Source: Bacteroidaceae bacterium HV4-6-C5C
GTDB lineage: Bacteria; Bacteroidota; Bacteroidia; Bacteroidales; Bacteroidaceae
Reading direction: 5' to 3'
Length of the DNA stretch: 64,000 bases
Assembly: GCA_007896885.1 (NCBI GenBank)
Contig: VOIU01000007.1
Coordinates: forward strand, 122,686-186,685
Below, piece by piece: positions 27,153 through 36,522 of this stretch; the first letter of the stretch is position 1, and each line of letters starts with the position of its first letter. Both the position numbers and the translations under genes were made by a program. The notes under the pieces are model-generated. The model had not been told where the DNA came from, searched no databases, and saw only the letters and a program-made list of their open reading frames with translations.

Positions 27153-28613
27153 ATGAGCCCAATAGCTGTCATCATAACCATCATCGCGTACTTTGTGATT
27201 TTATTCACAGTATCTTATATTGCCGGAAGAAAAGCCGATAATGCAGGCTTCTTTGTCGGCAACCGTAAATCGTCCTGGTACGTAGTGGCATTTGCCATGA
27301 TCGGGTCCAGCATTTCAGGAGTAACTTATGTATCCGTGCCAGGAATGGTAGCGGTTAGTGGCTTCGGCTATCTACAGATGGTAATGGGATTTGTTACGGG
27401 GCAGTTCATCATAGCTTTTGTTCTAGTGCCGTTATTCTATAAAATGAACTTAATTTCGATCTATGAATACCTCGAAAACAGATTTGGGATATCATCTTAC
27501 CGCACAGGAGCATGGTTCTTCTTTATATCAAAAATGCTTGGTGCAGCTGTACGTTTATTTTTAGTATGCCTCACTTTACAGCTGCTTGTTTTCGACCCTA
27601 TGGATCTCCCCTTCATTCTTAATGTCATCATCACAGTGTCTTTAGTTTGGCTCTATACATTCCGGGGAGGGGTAAAATCGTTGATTTGGACAGACTCGCT
27701 AAAAACATTTTGTTTGGTCGTTTCAGTCGTTCTGTGCATTTTCTATATTGCTTCGGATTTGAATTTATCTTTCACCGGCATGATAAAGACGGTTGCCGGT
27801 AATGATATGTCCCGCATATTTTTCTTCGATGACGTCAACAGTAAACAATACTTCTTTAAACAGTTTCTTGCGGGCGTATTCACCATGATTGCCATGACAG
27901 GACTTGATCAAGATATGATGCAGCGAAATCTGAGTTGCAAGAATTTTAAAGATTCGCAAAAGAATATGATTACCAGCGGAGTATTTCAACTTGTGGTTAT
28001 ATTCATGTTTCTGGTTCTCGGCACGTTACTCTACAATTTCGCGGCTAATGAACATATCCAAGTGACAAAAGGCGATCAATTATTTCCGGTCATTGCAACC
28101 GGCAATTACTTACCGGTTATAGTCGGAATTCTATTTATTGTCGGTCTGATTTCTTCAGCCTACTCAGCAGCCGGTTCGGCATTAACGGCATTAACCACAT
28201 CATTTACGGTCGATATTCTCGGCACGAAAGGAAAAGAAGAGAAGGAAATTGTGAAAATGCGTAAGCGAGTACACATTGGAATGGCTGCCGTTATGGGAAT
28301 CGTAATTTTTGTATTCAACATCTTGAATAATACGAGTGTGATAGATGCTGTGTACATTCTGGCCAGCTATACTTACGGTCCGATACTCGGTCTATTCGCT
28401 TTCGGTATATTGATGAAGCAACCGGTGAGAGATAAATATATACCTCTCGTTGCCATCGCCTCACCAATACTCTGTTTCATCCTGCAGAAAAATTCAGTGG
28501 CATGGTTCAACGGTTATCAGTTCAGTTATGAGTTACTGATTTTCAACGCTCTGTTTACATTCTCCGGGCTTTGTTTATTAATCAAGAAAGAAGAAAAAAA
28601 ACATTTAACTTAA
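27153..28613 (+). CDS. Sodium:solute symporter (SSS family)
   Basis: 486-residue inner-membrane transporter with about 13 helices. The SSS pattern is clear: GRKADNAGFFVGNRKSSWYVVAFAMIGSSISGVTYVSVPG in helices 1-2 and GLISSAYSAAGSALTALTTSF in the later sodium-site region. Members of this family in Bacteroidales import sugars and sialic acids with sodium. Here it follows a NamZ gene, so MurNAc or a MurNAc disaccharide is the likely substrate (inference). Last helix is followed by a Lys-rich cytoplasmic tail. Confidence 0.9.
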   Translation: MSPIAVIITIIAYFVILFTVSYIAGRKADNAGFFVGNRKSSWYVVAFAMIGSSISGVTYVSVPGMVAVSGFGYLQMVMGFVTGQFIIAFVLVPLFYKMNLISIYEYLENRFGISSYRTGAWFFFISKMLGAAVRLFLVCLTLQLLVFDPMDLPFILNVIITVSLVWLYTFRGGVKSLIWTDSLKTFCLVVSVVLCIFYIASDLNLSFTGMIKTVAGNDMSRIFFFDDVNSKQYFFKQFLAGVFTMIAMTGLDQDMMQRNLSCKNFKDSQKNMITSGVFQLVVIFMFLVLGTLLYNFAANEHIQVTKGDQLFPVIATGNYLPVIVGILFIVGLISSAYSAAGSALTALTTSFTVDILGTKGKEEKEIVKMRKRVHIGMAAVMGIVIFVFNILNNTSVIDAVYILASYTYGPILGLFAFGILMKQPVRDKYIPLVAIASPILCFILQKNSVAWFNGYQFSYELLIFNALFTFSGLCLLIKKEEKKHLT

Positions 28614-28622
28614 TACATCATC

Positions 28623-31600
28623 ATGAATGTGAGACATCGTTTTTGGTTCATTATTCTTGCCGCCTCCCTATCCCCCCTGATGGGAGGTGCGCAAGAACTC
28701 CCGAACAATATCCGGCAAGAGATCGGCCGATTTCTTGACTCGGTTGCCCGGAAAGAGATTTCAGCAGGGCATATTAAAATAGATTCGATTGCGGTAAGTG
28801 GAGAAACGTTACAACTATTTGCCAATATGAACTGCGCTTATATCCCATTCAGGGAAAGCAATGTTGCCGAAATCTACAAAGGTGTAAAAGCGATGTTGCC
28901 TGCTGATTTTGACAAATACAAACTGCAAATTATTACCAATAAGCGTACTATCGAAGAGCTCATTCCCATGAGTCTTCGTACCAAAAAAGATAAGAACGCA
29001 AAAACGTTCACTCACCCATTGAAAAAGCCTTTGGTTACGCCTATTTCAATTCCTTACACGCCCACAAACGGCCTAAACAACCGTCATATAGCGATGTGGC
29101 AAAGCCACGGATTTTATTACGAATCGAAATTAACTCGTTGGGAATGGCAACGGGCACGTATTTTCCAAACGGTTGAGGACTTGTACACTCAAAGTTATGT
29201 ACTACCTTTCCTTGTACCAATGCTCGAAAATGCCGGAGCAAATGTATTACTACCTCGCGAACGGGATTGTAACACACAAGAAGTTATCGTAGATAATGAC
29301 GGATCTCTACACGGAAAATCGGCTTACGTGGAAAATGCTGGTGATAAAACGTGGAAACAGGGTGAAGGTGCAGGCTTCGCTTATCTGAAAGAAGAGTATA
29401 TCGATTTCGAGAATCCTTTTCGAGACGGAACATATCGTGTCATTGAGACTATAAAAGGAAAAAATGCGAAGGAAAGCACAGCGGAATGGATACCGGAAAT
29501 ACCCGTTGCGGGAAGATATGCCGTATATGTTTCCTACAAGACTTTACCTAACAGCACAGACGATGCACTCTATACGGTTTATCATAAAGGCGGCGTCTCA
29601 CAGTTCAAAGTCAACCAGCAAATGGGGGGCGGAACATGGATTTATTTGGGAACTTTCGGATTTGATGCCGGAAAGAATAACACATTCCGAATTGCTTTAA
29701 GCAACCGGTCGGCTAAAACCGGTCAGGTAGTAACGGCCGATGCCATCAAGATTGGCGGAGGTATGGGTAATATTGCACGTCGAGTTTCAGAAGATGGTAC
29801 AACAGAGAACCGGAAAAGCGCTGATGCAGACGCCCCGGTGATAAAAAAAGATATGCCTAAAGTAGATTACCCTTATGAGAAAAGTGGTTATCCACGCTTT
29901 TGTGAAGGAGCCCGTTACTGGCTACAATGGGCAGGTATACCCGATAGTGTTTATTCGGAAAGCCACGGGAAAAATGACTATACCGACGATTACAGATGTC
30001 GCGGAGTATGGGTAAATTACCTTGCAGGCGGGTCAGCGGTTTACCCGGAAGCCAAAGGTCTTAATATTCCCATTGATTTATCTTTCGCTTTTCACACCGA
30101 TGCAGGAACAACTTTGAACGATTCTATTATCGGCACATTGGGCATATACCAGACCGACTCATATAATGGAGTATTTGCAAACGGTGCATCCCGTTATCTT
30201 TCGCACGACTTGACTGATCTTGTCCAATCGAATATCGTAAGGGATATCCGCACGCTATATGAGCCTCAATGGACTCGGCGCGGAAAGTGGAACCAATCAT
30301 ATTATGAAGCGCGCGTTCCCCGCGTACCGGCTATGCTTCTGGAACTCCTCTCCCATCAAAATTTCGCCGATATGAGATACGGGCTTGACCCGCGCTTCCG
30401 TTTCACCGTGAGTCGTGCCATTTACAAAGGCATCCTGCAATTCATCTGTTCTCAGAATAATATAGCTTATGTTGTCCAACCGTTACCGGTGGAACACATG
30501 GGCATGCGTATGACGAGTGAAAATGAAATGGAACTAAGTTGGCAATCGGTGGATGACCCTTTGGAGCCAACGGCAAAAGCGGAAAAGTATATTGTATATA
30601 CTCGAATTGGAGACGGAGACTTTGATAATGGCGTAGTGGTTGATAAAAACACTTACCGCACAAACGTGCCTGCAGGTGTAGTCTGTAGCTATAAAGTTAC
30701 AGCCTTAAACAAGGGTGGTGAGAGTTTCCCATCGGAAATCCTCTCCACAGGCCGTGCATTCAACTCAAAAGGTACCGTACTGGTCGTCAACGGATTTAAT
30801 CGCATCAGTGCTCCGGCCGATTTTGTAGCTGCAGCTCCTGCAGATACTTTGTTAGCCGGTTTCCTTGATGATCTGGATCATGGAGTGCCTTACCAGCGGG
30901 AAATTAATTACATTGGAAAGATGAAAGAATACCGCCGCTCTATCCCGTGGATGGATGACGATGCTTCAGGCTTTGGCGACAGTTATGGCGATCAAGAAGG
31001 CAAAGTGATTGCCGGCAACACTTTTGATTACCCTGCAATACATGGAGCTGCCATTCTGAAAACCGGATACTCTTTTGTATCATGTAGTAGTCTAAGCATC
31101 TCCTCCAACGCAAGCCACTCCGAGCTTTCTCTCTCCACAGAGAAAAGAAATCCTGTAGAGAAGGGAAAGGGAAGTGTTTCACTAAATGATTATAAATATG
31201 TTGATCTGATTTTGGGTAAGCAATGCCAGACCAAAATGGGACGCGGAGGTATAAAGCCATTGGAATTTAAAACCTTTAGCAAACCTCTGCAAGAGGCAAT
31301 ATCCGTTTATTGCAAACAAGGAGGAAATTTATTTGTTTCGGGTGCTTATGTAGGCACCGATCTATGGGATAATAGACTCGCTCCCTCTTTAGAAGCTGAC
31401 CGGAAATTTACCACGGAAGTATTAAAATATAAATGGCGTGTAGGACAAGCTGCTATTGAAGGCAGAGTAAAAAGTGTTGCTTCACCATTTTCGACAATAA
31501 GAGGTAACTATACTTATTTCAACAAGTTGAATTCCGAGAGTTATGTAGTGGAATCCCCCGATGCTATTGAACCCGCCTCAACAGATGCGTACACTGTTAT

Positions 31601-31748
31601 GCGTTATTCTGAAAACAACCTAAGTGCAGGTGTGGCTTACAAAGGTGATTACAAAACGTGTGTGCTGGGATTTCCTTTCGAATCTTTACGGAGTGCAACC
31701 GAACGGGAATCACTGATGAAAGGGATTATGGACTTCTTCAAAGAGTAA
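28623..31748 (+). CDS. Secreted amidase-like protein split by a golvesin-type domain, with FN3 region
   Basis: 1041 residues with signal peptide (cleavage after GGAQ). The layout suggests an N-acetylmuramoyl-L-alanine amidase (Amidase_3) fold. Candidate zinc ligands are His162 in WQSHG, a Glu in RERD (213), His491 in FAFHTDAG, and the catalytic Glu574 in MLLELLSHQNFADM. A beta-rich golvesin-like domain (about 221-380) interrupts the fold. A fibronectin-type region follows (about 625-720) and then a C-terminal domain of unknown type. Relatives are often labelled xanthan lyase, which the motifs do not support. It starts 9 nt after the symporter gene and would cut stem peptides from wall fragments. 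Confidence 0.75.
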   Translation: MNVRHRFWFIILAASLSPLMGGAQELPNNIRQEIGRFLDSVARKEISAGHIKIDSIAVSGETLQLFANMNCAYIPFRESNVAEIYKGVKAMLPADFDKYKLQIITNKRTIEELIPMSLRTKKDKNAKTFTHPLKKPLVTPISIPYTPTNGLNNRHIAMWQSHGFYYESKLTRWEWQRARIFQTVEDLYTQSYVLPFLVPMLENAGANVLLPRERDCNTQEVIVDNDGSLHGKSAYVENAGDKTWKQGEGAGFAYLKEEYIDFENPFRDGTYRVIETIKGKNAKESTAEWIPEIPVAGRYAVYVSYKTLPNSTDDALYTVYHKGGVSQFKVNQQMGGGTWIYLGTFGFDAGKNNTFRIALSNRSAKTGQVVTADAIKIGGGMGNIARRVSEDGTTENRKSADADAPVIKKDMPKVDYPYEKSGYPRFCEGARYWLQWAGIPDSVYSESHGKNDYTDDYRCRGVWVNYLAGGSAVYPEAKGLNIPIDLSFAFHTDAGTTLNDSIIGTLGIYQTDSYNGVFANGASRYLSHDLTDLVQSNIVRDIRTLYEPQWTRRGKWNQSYYEARVPRVPAMLLELLSHQNFADMRYGLDPRFRFTVSRAIYKGILQFICSQNNIAYVVQPLPVEHMGMRMTSENEMELSWQSVDDPLEPTAKAEKYIVYTRIGDGDFDNGVVVDKNTYRTNVPAGVVCSYKVTALNKGGESFPSEILSTGRAFNSKGTVLVVNGFNRISAPADFVAAAPADTLLAGFLDDLDHGVPYQREINYIGKMKEYRRSIPWMDDDASGFGDSYGDQEGKVIAGNTFDYPAIHGAAILKTGYSFVSCSSLSISSNASHSELSLSTEKRNPVEKGKGSVSLNDYKYVDLILGKQCQTKMGRGGIKPLEFKTFSKPLQEAISVYCKQGGNLFVSGAYVGTDLWDNRLAPSLEADRKFTTEVLKYKWRVGQAAIEGRVKSVASPFSTIRGNYTYFNKLNSESYVVESPDAIEPASTDAYTVMRYSENNLSAGVAYKGDYKTCVLGFPFESLRSATERESLMKGIMDFFKE

Positions 31749-31760
31749 AAGAATAAAATC

Positions 31761-33713
31761 ATGAATAAAAGACTGTCGATTCAAATTCAATCATCATTTA
31801 TGAATGCAAGATTCATGATTGCGTTCCTGTTATGCCTGCTACCAATTATGGTACAGGCACAACATGGGACGTTTCGTTTCGCACAATTGACGGATATTCA
31901 CCTCAATCCGAACACCCCTAACCCCACCGAAGATCTACTTCGTTCGGTAGCCCAACTGAATGCAACAGATAGCATCGATTTTGTATTGGTCACAGGCGAC
32001 CTGACAGAAAACGGTGACCGTGCCACACTCGAAAAAGTAAAATCGATTCTCGATTTATTGAAGCAAAAATACTACGTCATTCTTGGAAATCATGAGACGA
32101 AATGGAGTGATTCGGGATGCACGGCTTTCGACGATATATTCGGGAGTGACCGCTTTGAATTTATGCACAAAGGCTTACTTTTTCTTGGATTCAATTCGGG
32201 ACCTTTAATGCGTATGGCTTACGGACATGTAGTACCCCAAGATATTGCCTGGATGACTAGAGAAATGGACAAGGCTGATAAAAGCACTCCTGTGGTATTG
32301 GTCACCCACTATCCCATCCTAGCGGGAGATGTGGATAACTGGTATGAATTGACAGATGCGGTACGCCCTTATAACATCCGCACTTTCATTGGGGGGCACT
32401 ACCATTCCAACCGCGAATTTCGATACGATGGCATACCCGGTATATTGACCCGCAGTAACTTGCGCGATAAAAACGGGAAACCGGGATATGGCATATTTGA
32501 TGTAACGAAGGACTCCATTCTTGTCTACGAGCAACGCATCGGTGAACCAAAAAAGAAATGGGCTTCTCTGTCGTTAAGCAAGCAATATTTCGACCATATC
32601 GGAAAAGCGGACAAATATCCGGACTTCTCGGTTAACAAGAAATATGCCAAAGTCAGTGAACAATGGATTGTAAAAACCGGCGTAGGCATCTACTGTTCAC
32701 CTGTCATAGAAGAAGCAAAAACTTCCGTTACCAATCCCGGCACAAAGACGAAAAACAGCTTAAATACAAAAAGAAATAAAGTCTTTGTCGGAGACGATAT
32801 GGGATACCTGACATGCTATGACTTGAAAAACGGGAAAAAAATCTGGAGCTTTAAAGCAGGTAAACGCATTGTAGGAACACCGGCAGCTACAGGTGGAGTT
32901 ATTGTTTTCGGTTCTGCCGACCGCTGTATATATGGGCTGAACGTCTCTGACGGAAAGGTGAAATGGACGGTTGAAGCCAAAGAGCCTGTATTAGGTGCAG
33001 TATCCATCGACAATGGTATAGCTTATATTGGTGCCAGCGACTCTACTTTCCGTGCCATTGACATACAAAATGGGAACATTAAATGGGCATATAGCGGAAT
33101 AAAGGGATACATTGAGACCAAACCGCTAATCACAGCTGACAAGGTTATCTTCGGAGCTTGGGACAATACGCTTTATGCATTAAACAAAGCGAACGGAAAA
33201 GAGATGTGGAAATGGACTGGCGGTCTGAATCGTATGCACTTCTCTCCCGCAGCCGTATGGCCTGTATCAGCTGACGGAAAAGTGTTCATTACCGATCCGG
33301 AGCGTGCAATGACTGCCATCGATATCAATTCGGGACAGACAGTATGGCGTACCTATCGTTCTACAGTACGCGAAACCATAGGTTTGTCCGAAGACGGTGA
33401 GCGTTTATATAGCAAAACAATGAACGATAGTATTGTATGTTATTCCACAAAAGGTAATGTACCTCATGAAATATGGGCATCCAACGTTGCATTTGGCTAT
33501 GAACATGCACCATCCATGCCTGTAGAAAAAGGGGGGACAGTATTCGGTAGTACAAAAGAAGGCCTTATCTTTGCTTTGGAACCCAAAACGGGTAAAGTGC
33601 TATGGAAGCACAAAGTAGGTAATTCACTAATCAGTACTGTGGTGCCATTGAATGGTAAGGAAGTATTGTTCACTGCAACCAGCGGAGAAGTGGGATTACT
33701 GAAGTTTAAATGA
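31761..33713 (+). CDS. Secreted metallophosphoesterase fused to a PQQ-type beta-propeller
   Basis: 650 residues. After a signal-like region ending near VQAQ34, a calcineurin-type phosphoesterase domain carries all metal motifs: LTDIH (Asp45, His47), GDLTENGD (Asp80), GNHE (Asn110, His111), VTHYPI and GGHYHSN. From about residue 310 on, repeats of the form G-x-x-YALNxxNGKxxWxW mark a PQQ-type propeller of six to seven blades. The fusion is unusual; the propeller may bind wall glycan or protein. It is 12 nt after the amidase-like gene. Substrate unknown. Confidence 0.85.
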   Translation: MNKRLSIQIQSSFMNARFMIAFLLCLLPIMVQAQHGTFRFAQLTDIHLNPNTPNPTEDLLRSVAQLNATDSIDFVLVTGDLTENGDRATLEKVKSILDLLKQKYYVILGNHETKWSDSGCTAFDDIFGSDRFEFMHKGLLFLGFNSGPLMRMAYGHVVPQDIAWMTREMDKADKSTPVVLVTHYPILAGDVDNWYELTDAVRPYNIRTFIGGHYHSNREFRYDGIPGILTRSNLRDKNGKPGYGIFDVTKDSILVYEQRIGEPKKKWASLSLSKQYFDHIGKADKYPDFSVNKKYAKVSEQWIVKTGVGIYCSPVIEEAKTSVTNPGTKTKNSLNTKRNKVFVGDDMGYLTCYDLKNGKKIWSFKAGKRIVGTPAATGGVIVFGSADRCIYGLNVSDGKVKWTVEAKEPVLGAVSIDNGIAYIGASDSTFRAIDIQNGNIKWAYSGIKGYIETKPLITADKVIFGAWDNTLYALNKANGKEMWKWTGGLNRMHFSPAAVWPVSADGKVFITDPERAMTAIDINSGQTVWRTYRSTVRETIGLSEDGERLYSKTMNDSIVCYSTKGNVPHEIWASNVAFGYEHAPSMPVEKGGTVFGSTKEGLIFALEPKTGKVLWKHKVGNSLISTVVPLNGKEVLFTATSGEVGLLKFK

Positions 33714-33813
33714 TAAAAGGCCTAATGATGAATAATCGCTCATTTCAAGAAGATTGCGCGACATCATAAACTGAAATAAAGAAAAGTAAACTGAAAAACA
33801 GAAATATCCTATT

Positions 33814-35292
33814 ATGAAAAAGATCAATTGCTTTATCCCTTACATGGATAAAGACCAAGTATTAAAAACGGTGGAGGGACTGAAGAGTACCAACTTAGTC
33901 GAAAAAATCTATTTACTGGCGGCTCCTGATGTCACAGAAAACATAGCAGGATGCAACCTGATACATACTAGTTCTATCAAGTCAAGCGCAACGATAAGGA
34001 AAATCGCAGGATATGCCGCAACCGAATATACTTTGGTTTATACCAAGTATACCACACTCCAATTGGGTATGTTTGCGTTGGAACGGATGATCCACATAGC
34101 CGAAGATAGCAAAGCCGGTATGGTATATGCCGATCATTACCAAGTGGTGGAAGGCAAACAAACCAATGCACCGGTGATTGATTATCAATTAGGCTCATTA
34201 CGCGATGATTTCGACTTCGGTTCGCTTCTGTTGTTCAGCACAGATGCTTTTAAAGAAGCTGCAGCGCGCATAACAGAAGATGACTATGAATTTGCCGGTC
34301 TCTACGACCTACGCCTGAAAATAAGTCAGAAAGCAGATCTTATACATATCAACGAATATCTTTACAGCGAAGTGGAAAATGACATCCGCAAGAGTGGCGA
34401 AAAGATTTTCGACTATGTTGATCCGAAAAACCGCGAGGCACAGATTGAAATGGAAGATGCCTGTACGGAACATTTGAAAGAGATTGGAGGATATCTAGCA
34501 CCTTACTTCGAACATATTGAATTCTCAGCAGCTAACTTTGAGTATGAAGCTTCAGTCATTATACCCGTACGCAACAGAATACGTACGATCCGTGATGCCA
34601 TAAAGTCGGTACTGAATCAAAAGACCGACTTTAAATTTAATTTAATAGTTATCGACAATCATTCGACTGACGGTACAACTGAAGCTATTGATGAGTTCGC
34701 ATCCGATGTCCGTCTGGTACACATCATCCCCGAAAGGAATGATCTTGGTATCGGAGGATGCTGGAACATGGGTGTACATCATCCTGCATGTGGAAAGTTT
34801 GCCGTGCAACTGGATAGTGATGATGTCTACAAAGATGAGAATACCCTATCTATAATGGTCCGTGCATTCTATGAACAAAATTGTGCTATGGTAGTGGGAA
34901 CCTATATGATGACAGACTTTGATATGAATATGATTGCCCCGGGTATTATTGACCACAAAGAATGGACACCGGAGAACGGGCGGAACAATGCTCTTCGTAT
35001 TAACGGTCTAGGCGCACCCCGTGCATTCTATACGCCGGTGCTTCGTGAAATCAAAGTCCCAAATACTAGCTATGGAGAGGATTATGCGCTCGGATTGAAT
35101 TTCTCACGCAAATATCAAATCGGTCGTGTATACGATGTAGTCTATCTTTGCCGTCGCTGGGATGACAATTCGGATGCCTCGCTGGATATTGTCAAAATGA
35201 ATGGGCATAATCTATATAAAGATCGCATACGGACTTGGGAGTTACAAGCTAGGATAAAAATCAACGAACAAAGCTGGGATAAAGGCTTCTAA
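33814..35292 (+). CDS. Two-domain family 2 glycosyltransferase
   Basis: 492 residues, no signal peptide or membrane segment, so cytoplasmic. The second half (about 245-490) is a standard GT-A family 2 domain with ASVIIPVRNR, IDNHSTDGTTE and the metal motif DSDD (Asp334-Asp337). The first half (1-230) looks like a diverged second GT-A domain (IYLLAAPD, MVYADHYQVVEGK, DFDFGSLLLFSTDAF) that has lost an obvious DxD. Acceptor and donor are unknown. Within a catabolic locus a glycosyltransferase is unexpected and suggests a synthetic or recycling step. Confidence 0.85.
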   Translation: MKKINCFIPYMDKDQVLKTVEGLKSTNLVEKIYLLAAPDVTENIAGCNLIHTSSIKSSATIRKIAGYAATEYTLVYTKYTTLQLGMFALERMIHIAEDSKAGMVYADHYQVVEGKQTNAPVIDYQLGSLRDDFDFGSLLLFSTDAFKEAAARITEDDYEFAGLYDLRLKISQKADLIHINEYLYSEVENDIRKSGEKIFDYVDPKNREAQIEMEDACTEHLKEIGGYLAPYFEHIEFSAANFEYEASVIIPVRNRIRTIRDAIKSVLNQKTDFKFNLIVIDNHSTDGTTEAIDEFASDVRLVHIIPERNDLGIGGCWNMGVHHPACGKFAVQLDSDDVYKDENTLSIMVRAFYEQNCAMVVGTYMMTDFDMNMIAPGIIDHKEWTPENGRNNALRINGLGAPRAFYTPVLREIKVPNTSYGEDYALGLNFSRKYQIGRVYDVVYLCRRWDDNSDASLDIVKMNGHNLYKDRIRTWELQARIKINEQSWDKGF

Positions 35293-35298
35293 GTTACG

Positions 35299-35386
35299 GG
35301 ATATATAGATCTGACTTATTGGATATATACTTCCAGCACGTCAGATATATAGATGCAACATGCTGGATATATAGACGCAACCAAAC
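35299..35386. repeat. Four-unit 22-bp degenerate tandem repeat
   Basis: GATATATA recurs at 35300, 35322, 35344 and 35366, exactly 22 bases apart. Units 3 and 4 also share a following AGAYGCAAC. The array fills the gap between the glycosyltransferase and DUF4922 genes. The period is not a multiple of three, which argues against it being coding. Confidence 0.75.
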
Positions 35387-35435
35387 AAGTTCAAAGGACG
35401 GAAAAGATAAGATACTAACGGGAAAGAAAAAGCGT

Positions 35436-36488
35436 ATGAATCAGAAAGTAAAAAACTTATTTGCAGAGCAATTTAATGATTGGGAATTGGCACGCAATAA
35501 TTACAATGCCCTCTCAGGGGTACGCGTAAAAGAATTGAATGTAGCGGGAATTCCTTATAAGGTTCAATTCAATCCTGCACGCATCGTATCTTCAGGAGCA
35601 AAGGTCGACTCAAAGTCTATAAAAGAGCGAAAATGCTTTCTGTGCCCCGCCAATTTACCCAAAGAGCAAAAGGGCATCCCGTTCCTGAGACATTATCAGA
35701 TATTAATCAACCCATTTCCTATCTTCCCTCGCCATCTGACCATCCCTGAGTTGGAACATGCCGAACAACGGATCGAAACTCGTTTTGGAGATATGTTGGA
35801 ATTGGCTAAGGATTTACCGGAATATGTGATATTCTACAACGGTCCAAAATGTGGAGCCTCCGCACCCGATCATGCACATTTTCAAGCGGGGAATAAAGGC
35901 TTTATGCCGATCGAACAGACTTGGAGGCAAACTATAGCAGGTAGAATTCTTGATTATGGAGAAGCTACATTGTGGTATCTAAAAGATGCACCGCGTAATA
36001 CGCTCATCATTGAGGCGACAGAAAAAGAAGATGCTGAAAAGCTATTTAAGAACCTCTATGCTTGCCTAACTCCACTCGGAAGATCCTGTTCTGAAGAGAA
36101 TAGTTGTCTAGAAAAAGAAGAAAAGATGAATGGAGAGGAGCCTATGATGAATGTATTGGCATGGTATGAAAACAAGAGAACCAATAACTCGAAAGAAGTT
36201 AAAGGATTCGAAAAGGGCACAGGATGCACCGAAGTTACAGAAGCGACTTGGGTCATTTGTGTTTTTCCGCGCGAAAAACATCGACCGGCTTGCTATACAG
36301 CCGAAGGAGATGCAAATTTATTAAGCAGTCCTGCGTCCGTCGATCTTGGAGGAGTATTTATTCTACCGGTCGAGAAAGATTTCTTAAAAATAGGGGCTCC
36401 CGATATTGAACAAATACTCACGGAAGTCTGCTTGTCGGAAGAGAAGTTCAATTTGTTAAGAAGACGGATAAAAGAGAATATTGCATAA
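35436..36488 (+). CDS. DUF4922 protein with GalT/VTC2-like HxHxQ motif
   Basis: 350 residues, cytoplasmic. It has CFLC (Cys67, Cys70), ILINPFPIFPRHLTIPE with His100, and SAPDHAHFQAG where His146-Ala-His148-Phe-Gln150 is the HxHxQ signature of HIT-superfamily nucleotidyltransferases/phosphorylases such as GalT and GDP-L-galactose phosphorylase. This predicts transfer of a nucleotide between a sugar phosphate and NDP-sugar or phosphate. A low-complexity acidic insertion lies near residues 215-240. The ATG at 35436 is chosen because the upstream in-frame extension would read through the 22-bp repeats. Substrate unknown. Confidence 0.82.
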   Translation: MNQKVKNLFAEQFNDWELARNNYNALSGVRVKELNVAGIPYKVQFNPARIVSSGAKVDSKSIKERKCFLCPANLPKEQKGIPFLRHYQILINPFPIFPRHLTIPELEHAEQRIETRFGDMLELAKDLPEYVIFYNGPKCGASAPDHAHFQAGNKGFMPIEQTWRQTIAGRILDYGEATLWYLKDAPRNTLIIEATEKEDAEKLFKNLYACLTPLGRSCSEENSCLEKEEKMNGEEPMMNVLAWYENKRTNNSKEVKGFEKGTGCTEVTEATWVICVFPREKHRPACYTAEGDANLLSSPASVDLGGVFILPVEKDFLKIGAPDIEQILTEVCLSEEKFNLLRRRIKENIA

Positions 36489-36522
36489 GCATTTTATGAA
36501 CTCAGATAAGAGTTAAACTAGT

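Noticed and set aside
28623..31748. Xanthan lyase label
   Set aside because: No polysaccharide-lyase motif seen; amidase-type ligands and the neighbourhood argue for wall processing.
35319..35435. Upstream extension of the DUF4922 protein
   Set aside because: It reads through the 22-bp repeat array and adds no conserved residues; the ATG at 35436 is preceded by a purine-rich stretch.
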